This document shows positions 45,301 to 51,448 of a stretch of DNA of 64,000 nucleotides, piece by piece. Made by a program: the position numbers and the translations under genes. Every line of letters starts with the position of its first letter. The stretch's first letter is position 1. The stretch comes from Bacillus sp. MM2020_1 (GTDB lineage: Bacteria; Bacillota; Bacilli; Bacillales; Cytobacillaceae), in contig JAANMP010000001.1 in NCBI GenBank assembly GCA_011250595.1, positions 62,001 through 126,000 on the forward strand, given 5' to 3'. Under the pieces are notes generated by a model. The model ran no database searches and had not been told where the DNA came from. It saw only the letters and a list, made by a program, of their open reading frames with translations.

Positions 45301-45895
45301 ATGCATTTCCTTTGCCAGTAGCTGGATCAGTGTTTGCGTACGGACGGCGCTGGGCGCTTGTAGTATTAGATGGAGCTTTTGTTGCTGCGGAACCTTCATA
45401 ACCATTTGCTGCTCCCATACCAACAAAATCAATGGTATCTGCTGGCTTTGCACCTGATGCTGCGGTAGTTTTATCCTTAAAAAGAGCTAATTTTGCTCCA
45501 GTACCACCCATTGCGATGGAACCTGAAACATCAGGAGTTAGAATGTTCGCACCATTTGTTCCTCCACCTTCTGCAATCAAGTAATAACCATGAGCCTGAA
45601 TTGTGCCAGCTAAAGAAATTGGCGTCCATGTTACACCTGCTGCTGAAGCATATTGCAGTGACCATCCATCAAGTAAAACTGGCTGATCAGTTGGGTTATA
45701 TAACTCGATAAAATCTTTATTAAATGGTGCCCCTGCGTTACCTCCCCCGCCAAAATATTGAGAGATAACAATATGATCAGCCTGTTCTGCATGTGCTCTA
45801 ATGCTTAGACCACTTGGCAAAAAGGTACTGATCAAGAGAAGTGCTGCCGTGACCGTGCTTGTCCAGCGCTTAAACTTCTGATGTCTCGCTTTCAT
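39317..45895 (-). CDS. giant secreted mosaic protein with PHP-type phosphoesterase domain
   Basis: A 2192-residue exported protein. A signal peptide spans residues 1-36 (LLLISTFLPSGLSIRAHA). Order: lamin-tail domain (about 38-190, with DFIELYNPTDQPVLLDGWSL); Ig-like region (220-400); OB-like domains (420-620, FYIQDATGGINVFGSYDSG); Ig-like linkers; a PHP-family metallo-esterase of the CehA/McbA type (about 830-1130: THNHTNISHDG, FSDHSHD, WGHSN, YGEDNH); CARDB-like part; a GATase/DUF4350-like fold (1300-1560); two OB-like domains (1575-1740); four Ig-like repeats of 83 residues (1752-2085); a C-terminal domain. It lacks LPXTG and SLH. It probably degrades extracellular nucleic acid or phosphodiesters. 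ATG 45895 follows AAAGGGTGG. Confidence 0.85.
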   Translation of the reverse strand: MKARHQKFKRWTSTVTAALLLISTFLPSGLSIRAHAEQADHIVISQYFGGGGNAGAPFNKDFIELYNPTDQPVLLDGWSLQYASAAGVTWTPISLAGTIQAHGYYLIAEGGGTNGANILTPDVSGSIAMGGTGAKLALFKDKTTAASGAKPADTIDFVGMGAANGYEGSAATKAPSNTTSAQRRPYANTDPATGKGNAWDTDDNAADFFVGPVAAPKNTASTPEAPMVPVISLQPKGNNIQFLQQDTSATVKGGAESAESGSTVNVYEAAAKGTALGTATAAADGSFEISFTPTTALSAVYVAAKQGDMTESAAIQIDKAAASTTVLVDKLNYMVTSGAGNLIGNAGAAVKDSVIKVYPNDQANASEVLATATAGTTGDFNININSNAPDKVFVTQQTTTAKGIMLPSAPVAIEKAVLDTITPLNEVKATDSKGILTNLNGFFTVEGIVTIQNGVLGTQKNNFYIQDATGGINVFGSYDSGLTVQRGDKLRVTGKVIVYKGMTEFEPTSIKKLDEGLALPTVKDVTIPEVTTFATAEPLEGSIVKVTGKISAVEVTAPNYNVTIVDENNKTTILRVMEKTGIKPDTDLMIGKSYSITGIVGQYTSNATHVSGYQVFPRDVKDISSILGITHTALTEVYKDTNVEFVANADGAESVTVYYRATGATTEYTPLTMGNDGTGRYTATLDAANVPANGFEYYIEAKAGSKVQSAGTNAAPYAVAVIEDTTGPAFSGETPQKGAKVETPHPEISALINDPSGVNESSVQMWLDDQELKAPEATLTRMQVKYTPTEDLAIGIHTVKVSATDSKGNTNDKEWTFEVVPRFDGGNHYRGTTHNHTNISHDGAGSPEAALQAGQKYNYDWFAFSDHSHDIDPEKLGTDTVNRTAKDGKTVMQERSGGTQWQTTKDLAAKYTKNGEYVVFPAFEMTSTTWGHSNIFGTDNFIDRNINGKQYQDLNQYYAWVLTYDNIVGQFNHPDMSANAFNNFKPYNSDVDKLFTMLEVGNGSGHYGYANAEAKYFSTLDLGWHLAPTYGEDNHEGTWGQINARTVIVADDLSQDSLMNSMRNMRVYMEEDPNFTLDVSANGYYMGSTVDSKKLNFTISGSDSLAEAKNTTDYDYLPSSYKSDDRIQKVELISNGNKVVDSITPMEKDFTWSPEYTVTSGQQWFVVKVTQMDGERIYSSPIWSKEESVDVKVNGIDIDGGVIVGGNPATLKAAVANNGTEVVKNLKVDFYYDEAKTENIIGTSNISSILPKASATATATWASPIKGDHKIIAVVTSLDGLDLGDVQYTLPVKIKEPLGIKVLIDANHANENTSGDSGTYKDNLKAFTLLLQKEGYTVAENKAVLTDEVLSTAKVLVLTHGKALTADEKTAVAKFVKNGGSLLMAGKSNNSTDPSINNGVLSEMGSSIRMGNDGVFDDSKSGNFWSDPAISPFAVRVHPGLVANHITDRVSFVDYYSGTSLAGVDNQALTETGKATILAKGNETTYQGKVLGGYTYDAVSDATGGSTIPLIASEEIGENGRIIVSGMNIFNDKQMDESYEPKGNDELIFNAVNWLAHREMKVANIADVRKLADDTDVVVEGTVTTGAGVFFDAFNLQDETGGIMAYLEVPDGSLKAGDKVRVYGHIKRFDNNIELEFTSFAKDVIKLGSGDPVQPKQVATGEATSAANQGFLVKVKGQVVSKFDENSYVINDGSGDVLVFTDGYIVNQSNVQVPVLKTGDTLEAVGLSGAFAQGTRIRVRDTRELVGTADTTAPTAPVVEGVTDINVSIEGTTEAGAKVVANVNGQEIGSATADKEGKFTISIAKQAAGVKITVTATDESGNTSEAAEIIVSDVTAPTAPVINGGVNDNDLVINGTAEAGATVSAQVNGQEIGKATADAEGNYTMTIAKQVAGATITVTATDKAGNVSLSAEVTVRDVTAPAAPVVNGGVNDNDLVINGTAETGSIVNAQVNGQEIGKATADAEGNYTMTIAKQVAGVKITVTATDEAGNVSEVAEVTVRDVTAPAAPVVNGGVNDNDLVIKGTAETGATVSAQVNGKEIGKATADAEGNYTMTIAKQVAGVKITVTATDEAGNVSFATEVMVQDEKVTKVSVSTLKPGTQVFKEPIQFTAASEGSRTPEYRFYVLDKKGNLMVLQDYGVSNTLTWTAKNPGTYTIFVESKDKYNFGLSSYYYEARTELTFDVVAGKANTQR
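39640..40640 (-). repeat. four tandem 249-bp Ig-domain repeats
   Basis: Unit boundaries, seen as CAGTTACGTCTCTTACAG or a close variant, fall at about 39888, 40137 and 40386, 249 bp apart. The middle units differ by only a few bases. Each encodes NGxAETGATVxAQVNGQEIG. Confidence 0.9.
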
Positions 45896-46176
45896 CCATC
45901 TACCACCCTTTGTCGTAATTTGCTTTTTCAAACATTGAAAGAAACGCTTACATAACTGTCTCTTTTGAATGTTTTCAATTACTCTATTATTCTACAAAAT
46001 TTTTAGGACTATGGATATAGAAACTTTTATACAATTATTCTCTAAAAAGACTGAATTATTTAGCAAAGGTATACAAAGACTGATAAAATGTGATTATATT
46101 AAGGTGGTTTCACCTTTGTTAACGCTCTCGGACTATTTAAGTAACTATTTTAAAATAACATTCAGGAGGTTCATCT

Positions 46177-47388
46177 GTGCTTTCATTTTTCTCCGCAATT
46201 AGACATATAGGGAGTTTTTACGTAAGAAGTCAGATATGTAGTTTTCTTTCTATATTTTTTATTGCATCCATCTCTTTCCCTATGATTGCCGATGCACACG
46301 CATACAGTGCAAGTTATACAAAAATAACAATGGATGACAAGAAAACCGAATTGGTATTTACCCTTGATACTTTATCGCTTATAGAACTAATACCCAATAT
46401 TGACAGTAATAAAAACTGGGTCCTCGAAAAATCAGAACTGGAAAAGGATCGGCATCATCTAGAGGAATTAATTACTGAAGGTTTGACGTTGGACAAGAAC
46501 AACAAAGAAGTAACGCCTAAGGTCGTGAAAATGAACCTTGTTAAAAAAGAGAATAAAGAATTTGTTTCCACGACTCTGACATTTCCTGCTTTTTCGCCAG
46601 GTGACACAATTGTCTATAATGATGGCTTTTATTTTAATGATACCAGTGCTAATTATGTTGACCTAATTTCCGCCGACTTGATGGGCCAGACGAGTGAGGC
46701 GGTTTTACAGGGGAAGGAACGGACTTGGACTATTCTGTTAACGGAAGTGCAGCAAGAGCAAGGCCAAGATCAAACCACTCAGCCTAATACTGGTACAGCG
46801 CAAGATCAACCTGAGTCGGTTGCACCCGCTGAGAAATCATCGACTTCTTCATGGTTTTCATTTTTCAAACTAGGAACTCTTCATATCCTTACCGGCTATG
46901 ATCATTTATTATTTCTGTTTGCCTTGTTACTTCGCAAACAAACGTTTAAGCAATATGCAGCCATTGTTACATCGTTTACGATTGCTCATAGTATCACGCT
47001 AAGTCTGGCCGTATTAGGCTGGATCACACTACCCTCCCGTTTTGTCGAGGCAGTGATTGCCTTTAGTATTTGCTATGTGGCCGCAGAAAATATTTTCAGG
47101 AAGGAAATCCGCCACCGTTGGACGATCACTTTCCTATTCGGGTTAATTCATGGACTAGGATTTGCAAGTATCTTACGCGAAATGTCGATCCCAAAAAGCC
47201 ACCTTGCTGTCGCCTTGGTGAATTTCAATTTGGGAATTGAGGCTGTTCAACTCTCACTTGTCCTTTTACTGCTCCCATTATTGTCCTATATGTTCAAGTT
47301 AAAAAGCTCCCGAAAAATCGTCATCTATGGCTCGTATGTGATTGTTGCGATGGGAGCCATTTGGTTAGTTCAAAGACTATTTTTTTAA
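46177..47388 (+). CDS. HupE/UreJ_2-like membrane protein with exported N-terminal domain
   Basis: A 403-residue protein. AGGAGG lies 7 nt before GTG 46177. A signal-like helix covers residues 17-37 and ends ADAHAYSASY. An extracytoplasmic domain follows (38-190), then a Gln/Thr/Pro-rich linker (190-225, QGQDQTTQPNTGTAQ). The C-terminal half has seven membrane helices with the HupE/UreJ_2 signatures LGTLHILTGYDHLLFLFALL, TIAHSITLSLAVLG and LFGLIHGLGFASIL; the histidines may bind a metal. HupE/UreJ proteins are thought to transport nickel or cobalt, but here the substrate is unproven. It is monocistronic with a terminator after it. Confidence 0.8.
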   Translation: MLSFFSAIRHIGSFYVRSQICSFLSIFFIASISFPMIADAHAYSASYTKITMDDKKTELVFTLDTLSLIELIPNIDSNKNWVLEKSELEKDRHHLEELITEGLTLDKNNKEVTPKVVKMNLVKKENKEFVSTTLTFPAFSPGDTIVYNDGFYFNDTSANYVDLISADLMGQTSEAVLQGKERTWTILLTEVQQEQGQDQTTQPNTGTAQDQPESVAPAEKSSTSSWFSFFKLGTLHILTGYDHLLFLFALLLRKQTFKQYAAIVTSFTIAHSITLSLAVLGWITLPSRFVEAVIAFSICYVAAENIFRKEIRHRWTITFLFGLIHGLGFASILREMSIPKSHLAVALVNFNLGIEAVQLSLVLLLLPLLSYMFKLKSSRKIVIYGSYVIVAMGAIWLVQRLFF

Positions 47389-47396
47389 AAAAGAAA

Positions 47397-47442
47397 AAGA
47401 CTGTCCTTTCCCGCCGGAACGAGCGAGATTTGGGGCAGTCTT
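47397..47442 (+). terminator. terminator of the HupE-like gene
   Basis: AAGACTGTCC pairs with GGGGCAGTCTT (one bulge), then ATTTCATTTTT. Confidence 0.65.
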
Positions 47443-47569
47443 ATTTCATTTTTCTGTATAATTTTGCTATTCCGCCTATTACGTAACCGCTTTCATGTGA
47501 ATAGATTCACATGTATAATAATAATAATATAAAGAATCTAATCTAATCACCCAATTCAGGGAGGAAATT

Positions 47570-47716
47570 ATGATGCTTACAGACTTTTTATTTGAGCTTA
47601 AAAACTGGTGGTTTGGCGAGTCATTTGATGAAGTCGAGGAATTTGAACGGCTTGAATCCAAACATACCAGAGTCCACCATGATCAATATATGAATGAAAT
47701 TATTCGTGTTCATTAA
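47570..47716 (+). CDS. hypothetical small protein, 48 aa
   Basis: A 48-residue acidic protein starting MMLTDFLFELKNWWFGESFD and ending IIRVH. GGGAGGAAATT gives a strong site 4-5 nt before the first of two adjacent ATGs. A terminator follows 20 bp after the stop. It contains tandem Trp and many Glu and His residues. No membrane helix. Unrecognised. Confidence 0.6.
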   Translation: MMLTDFLFELKNWWFGESFDEVEEFERLESKHTRVHHDQYMNEIIRVH

Positions 47717-47735
47717 TCCATTTTACCATTCAAGT

Positions 47736-47770
47736 AAGCCCCTTCTTAATAGAAAGGGCTTCTTTTTTTT
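47736..47770 (+). terminator. terminator
   Basis: AAGCCCCTT-CTTAATAGA-AAGGGCTT is followed by CTTTTTTTT. Confidence 0.85.
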
Positions 47771-47883
47771 GAAAAAAAATCAACTAGCATAGCCCTAGGA
47801 AATAGAAAGCAAACTAACATTGTGGGTGTCGATAACAGTATAGTTAGCATCCCTGAAGGAAAACGAGGTGGGTGGTGAAAAAA

Positions 47884-48021
47884 ATGGCGAAAAATAAGAA
47901 TAACCAACTGAAGAAGAAGCATAATACAGCTCTGCCTAAAGCGGATTTAGAATTTGCGGAAGAGCGAGGAAATGGATTTGAAAAAGTAGCTTTAAAGGCT
48001 CAAAAAAGTCATAATAAGTAA
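47884..48021 (+). CDS. small basic protein, SASP- or YfhD-like, 45 aa
   Basis: A 45-residue protein rich in Lys and Asn (MAKNKNNQLKKKHNTALPKA, then LEFAEERGN). It starts with ATG 47884 following GAGGTGGGTGG. The composition and the AxLEFAEE segment recall small spore proteins of Bacillus (minor SASP or YfhD-type), but I cannot assign it firmly. It has no hydrophobic segment. It is probably made in the forespore if the resemblance is real. Confidence 0.45.
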   Translation: MAKNKNNQLKKKHNTALPKADLEFAEERGNGFEKVALKAQKSHNK

Positions 48022-48097
48022 CCAAAATGGGACAGTTTGCCCTGTCCCTACTGATGTTTTAGTGACGGCGTTTCTGTGATGAAGATATAGGAAATTG

Positions 48098-48133
48098 AAT
48101 GAGATTGGATTGGAAATCCCAATCTCATTTTTT
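48098..48133. terminator. bidirectional terminator
   Basis: AATGAGATTGG-ATTGGAAAT-CCCAATCTCATT then TTTTG. It ends both the small plus-strand gene and the minus-strand remnant beginning at 48142. Confidence 0.75.
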
Positions 48134-48141
48134 GTGTGTTC

Positions 48142-48746
48142 TTATTGTGTAGTTATTTTAGTAGTAAGTGCATGAAGGAATTTCTGTGGTTCATCGAGAC
48201 GAAGATGGGCTTTGCTGACTTTTTTCGCCAGGAAAATAAGCTGAAGTAAACCATCGTCATATCAGAGAAAAAGACATCTTGGACCCGAGATGGCTGAAAA
48301 TGCTGATCCCATGCCTGTTTCATTCGGAAAGGAAAAGTGGGGATTTGGCTTTCGTCGGTCCGAAAACTCTTGTTTATTTTCGGCAACTTTGCGACCAGCT
48401 TACATACGACATAGAGCTCGAGCAGGAAAAAAGCTACCTCACCCGCTAATAAGATATATTTTACAAAGAAGTAGGTCGACAAGAGGCCATGCGGAATGAT
48501 GAGGACTGCAGCGCCATATCCCGCAATCATGACCGGGAGTATATATTTTATCGAATAACACTTTCTAATGATAAAAAAATACACTAGTAAAGATACCGTA
48601 ATGATGAAATAAAATAGGGTTCCTAAGGCGATACCCATTGGGAAGGGGCCTATACTTTCCAGGCGATAGATTAATAGATTCGAACCGAGCACGAAGGCGA
48701 GGATGACAGTGAACCAAAGCCATTTATTTTTTGAAAAAAAAGTCAT
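48142..48746 (-). pseudogene. membrane protein with internal deletion and frameshift
   Basis: The frame from ATG 48746 (AGAGGTAAC upstream) encodes an N-terminal membrane part with five helices and then DMTMVYFSLFSWRKK. This resembles the Bacillus family often labelled beta-carotene 15,15'-monooxygenase, whose members are about 280-300 residues. It then stops early, at 48153. A shifted frame over the same DNA reads KKVSKAHLRLDEPQKFLHAL and ends at TAA 48142-48144. That looks like the true C-terminus of such a protein. I infer an internal deletion of about 100 codons that fused the two ends out of frame. A shorter functional protein is possible but less likely. Confidence 0.55.
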
Positions 48747-48802
48747 TGTTACCTCTTTAAATTAAACGCTTTAACTTTAGCACAATTTAAGAGGAGGTAA
48801 AT

Positions 48803-49119
48803 TTATATATAACTTCTATAATAAAGTAGCATTGCAACGAGTGAAATGATGGTATAAGCCAGAGAGGTAAGGAAAACAAGATTTGGTGAAAACTCATATT
48901 TTTGTTGGTCGACTTTGATCCCAGTAGTTCCTTGAACTGTCATATCTAAAAAACTAGATGTGTGCCCACCTTTTGATGTAAAAAACATATAAAAACGGTA
49001 ACAGCTAATCCAATAAAGAATGAACAGTCGATGAATTTTGTCTGGGTATAATACGTTATCCCGTAGCTCAATCCTGTTAAAATTAAAAACGTAATCACGA
49101 TCGTAATCAGTCTTTTCAT
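48803..49119 (-). pseudogene. small membrane protein gene split by a frameshift
   Basis: ATG 49119 (GGGGGAGG upstream) opens a frame reading MKRLITIVITFLILTGLSYG and then FIDCSFFIGLAVTVF. Near 48985 reading passes to another frame as FFTSKGGHTSSFLDMTVQG and ends PNLVFLTSLAYTIISLV before 48803. Joined, these give a protein of about 105 residues with three or four membrane helices, like the DUF3899-type small proteins of Bacillus. One base change is enough to explain the break. A sequencing error cannot be excluded. Confidence 0.65.
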
Positions 49120-49235
49120 TTTTTCAAACCTCCCCCTTTTAAAATGGTTATCTCTACATACGGATCTTTGTTTAAAAAGGTTCCATGTTTTGGTTTCACT
49201 TTTTCTTTGGCCTTATAACCAGGTAAAGGGCCTCA

Positions 49236-50024
49236 TCAGGCCCCCGTGATTACTCTTTTATCCCCCAGGACACGAATCCGCTTATAATCAGCGATCCACT
49301 CACCGTTCATGAATAATCCTTGTCTTAGTGAATCTTCAACACTAGTGACGATTACCTCTTTTGTTTCGGTTGTCACGCCTTCGAACATGCTAGTGGCAAA
49401 CATCTCGATCCAGTTTCGCAGACCCTGTTCTCCGTTTAATGGCGTTGGCCGCTCAAAATGTTGGGCGTTGGTGACGCGAAATCCTACTTGTTCCATTATG
49501 GAAGTGTATTCACCAATGCTTGGGTAGTACCAAGGGAGCTGCGCTGATTTATACGTAATTCCCTGCTCGCCTAATTGATTCATGATTGCGCCGATAATTG
49601 TTTGGACGTTGCCTTTTCCGCCAAATTCAGCAACAAATCTTCCTCCAGGTTTTAAGGCCTGATAAATCGACTGCAGCGCCTGTTTCGGCGTTTTAATCCA
49701 GTGAAGTGTCGCATTAGAGAAAACAGCATCAAACTTTTTACTATACCGCATATTGACAGCATCCTCGACTATGAAGGTGAGATCTGGGTACTTCTTTTGT
49801 GCTTGCTCGATCATATTTTCGGATTTATCAATCCCCGTAATCTCTACGCCCTGTTGACTCAGTTGATTGGCAAGATCCCCCGTTCCGCAACCAAGATCAA
49901 GTATCTTTTCACCTGGCTTCGGTGCAAGCCATTGAACCAATTCCCCTCCCAAATGAGAAACAAAGGAATGCTCTTTATCATACAAACTCGCATTCCAACA
50001 ATCCACTTGCACTTTGCCAACCAT
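49236..50024 (-). CDS. class I SAM-dependent methyltransferase
   Basis: A 262-residue methyltransferase. Motif I is ILDLGCGTGDLANQL near residue 42, motif II GVEITGIDKSENM, motif III AVFSNATLHWIKTP, and motif IV LKPGGRFVAEFGG near 125. The arrangement, and the final GLFMNGEWIADYKRIRVLG, resemble the trans-aconitate methyltransferase (Tam)-like group. The small-molecule substrate is unknown. ATG 50024 has GGGGTTGTTTGA upstream, a moderate site. A GGGCCT hairpin overlaps the stop codon. It is monocistronic. Confidence 0.88.
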   Translation of the reverse strand: MVGKVQVDCWNASLYDKEHSFVSHLGGELVQWLAPKPGEKILDLGCGTGDLANQLSQQGVEITGIDKSENMIEQAQKKYPDLTFIVEDAVNMRYSKKFDAVFSNATLHWIKTPKQALQSIYQALKPGGRFVAEFGGKGNVQTIIGAIMNQLGEQGITYKSAQLPWYYPSIGEYTSIMEQVGFRVTNAQHFERPTPLNGEQGLRNWIEMFATSMFEGVTTETKEVIVTSVEDSLRQGLFMNGEWIADYKRIRVLGDKRVITGA

Positions 50025-50204
50025 TCAAACAACCCCTTCATCATAAATACTTACATATCATAATTATAACAAAGGAGTGTTCAAAAGCACCTGTCTTTTG
50101 TCCTCTCGATATGGACAAGTGTGTTTGAATGGTAAATGAAAGGGTCCTCCATTTACCCCAGGAGAAAATTTTCCCTTTGGACGGGAAATGAAAAAATAGA
50201 AAAA

Positions 50205-50232
50205 AGGCCAATCTCATTAGCGAGATTGGCCT
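50205..50232 (-). terminator. yvgN: terminator of the yvgN-like gene
   Basis: AGGCCAATCTC-ATTAGC-GAGATTGGCCT is followed on the minus strand by TTTTTCTATTTTTTC. It lies about 95 bp after the stop. Confidence 0.85.
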
Positions 50233-50267
50233 GTACACACCACACGGACAAATAAGTGAATTTGTCC

Positions 50268-50280
50268 GGTGCCTGACACC
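50268..50280. repeat. GGTGCCTGACACC element
   Basis: A perfect copy of the 13-nt element, in the gap between the methyltransferase and the reductase gene. It is preceded by TTTGTCC. Confidence 0.8.
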
Positions 50281-50326
50281 AATGATGTGACACCCAGATA
50301 AAACTAAGGATGGAATCAAAGATAAT

Positions 50327-51154
50327 TTAGAAATCAAAATTATCAGGGTCCGGGCCGACGCGGTGGTTTTGATTTAGGTCGTCGATTTGGTCCATGTCCT
50401 CTTTCGCTAACTGAAAGTCGAATACTTGAGAGTTTTCGATGATCCGGTGTTCTTTTGTTGATTTTGGAATTGTAACGACGCCATTTTGCAGATCCCAGCG
50501 CAAGATAATTTGGGCGACAGATTTATTGTATTTTGCGGCGATTCCTACCAAAACTTCATTGTCTAAAAGTTGACCTTGCATCAATGGTGACCAGGCCTCC
50601 AGTTGAATTCCCTGTTCACGGCAGAATGCTTGGACCTCTTTTTGCGTTAAGCGCGGATGATATTCGACTTGGTTCACCATTGGCTTGATTTCGGCATCCT
50701 TCATCAGGTCTTCCAGGTGGTGGACTTGGAAATTACTGACCCCAATTGCTCTGACACGCCCTTCTTTGTAAAGCGTTTCTAATGCTCTCCACGCCTCCTT
50801 GTATTTACCGGCTACTGGCCAGTGAATCAAGTAGAGGTCTAAGTACTCTAATCCTAGTTTATCTAGACTGGTTTGATACGCGGCTAACGTTGATTCATAG
50901 CCGAGATCGGCATTCCAAACCTTCGATGTGACGAATAAGTCTTCCCTTCTAATTCCTGATTCCTTAATCCCTTGTCCGACTCCCTCTTCGTTTTCATAGA
51001 TGGCCGCTGTATCAATGCTGCGGTAGCCATGTTGGATCGCCGTTTTCACCGCGTTCACTAACTCAGGTCCTTCCTCTACTTTAAAGACGCCAAGGCCAAA
51101 CCATGGCATTTTTACTCCGTTATTTAGTGTGGTTGTACTTTGCAAGTTGTTCAT
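50327..51154 (-). CDS. yvgN: aldo/keto reductase, YvgN-like
   Basis: A 275-residue NADPH-dependent aldo/keto reductase of the (beta/alpha)8 type. The catalytic tetrad is visible: Asp in YRSIDTAAIYENE, Tyr in the same motif, Lys in LFVTSKVWNADLG and His in LDLYLIHWP. The cofactor-binding IPKSTKEHRIIEN lies near residue 235. It is close to B. subtilis YvgN, a glyoxal/methylglyoxal reductase, including NGVKMPWFGLGVFKVE. It detoxifies reactive aldehydes in the cytoplasm. ATG 51154 follows GAGGAGGAACAAC. It is a single gene. Confidence 0.9.
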   Translation of the reverse strand: MNNLQSTTTLNNGVKMPWFGLGVFKVEEGPELVNAVKTAIQHGYRSIDTAAIYENEEGVGQGIKESGIRREDLFVTSKVWNADLGYESTLAAYQTSLDKLGLEYLDLYLIHWPVAGKYKEAWRALETLYKEGRVRAIGVSNFQVHHLEDLMKDAEIKPMVNQVEYHPRLTQKEVQAFCREQGIQLEAWSPLMQGQLLDNEVLVGIAAKYNKSVAQIILRWDLQNGVVTIPKSTKEHRIIENSQVFDFQLAKEDMDQIDDLNQNHRVGPDPDNFDF

Positions 51155-51318
51155 TTTGTTGTTCCTCCTCGTGATTTAAGTTGTTCATTTATCCTTTGCG
51201 TGATCGTTTTACAAAAATTTGTTATTTTTAGCTTTAGTACAGAAAGTTATCATAAAGATTACTGCTTTTAACTACTATCAAGCTCTAGGTTGCCCAAATC
51301 GAAGTGTAAAATTACACC

Positions 51319-51410
51319 TTATCAGTGGAATTTAGGATTTATCAGCGATGCCAGGTCATTTATCAGCGGAAAATTCAATATATCAGCGATAATTAAGGAT
51401 TTATCAGCGA
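51319..51410. repeat. phased TTATCAGCG array
   Basis: TTATCAGCG or a one-base variant begins at 51319, 51339, 51360, 51380 and 51401, alternating steps of 20 and 21 bp (mean 20.5). Intervening bases vary. It lies between the reductase gene and the MFS gene (51155-51448), which otherwise has no feature. Confidence 0.8.
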
Positions 51411-51448
51411 ATCAAAAAAAATTAAGTTTAATTACCCATCTGTCCTCC

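Noticed and set aside
19309-51410. CRISPR arrays
   Set aside because: The repeats are only 7-10 bp with spacers of 10-13 bp, there are few units and no cas genes. The geometry does not fit any CRISPR type.
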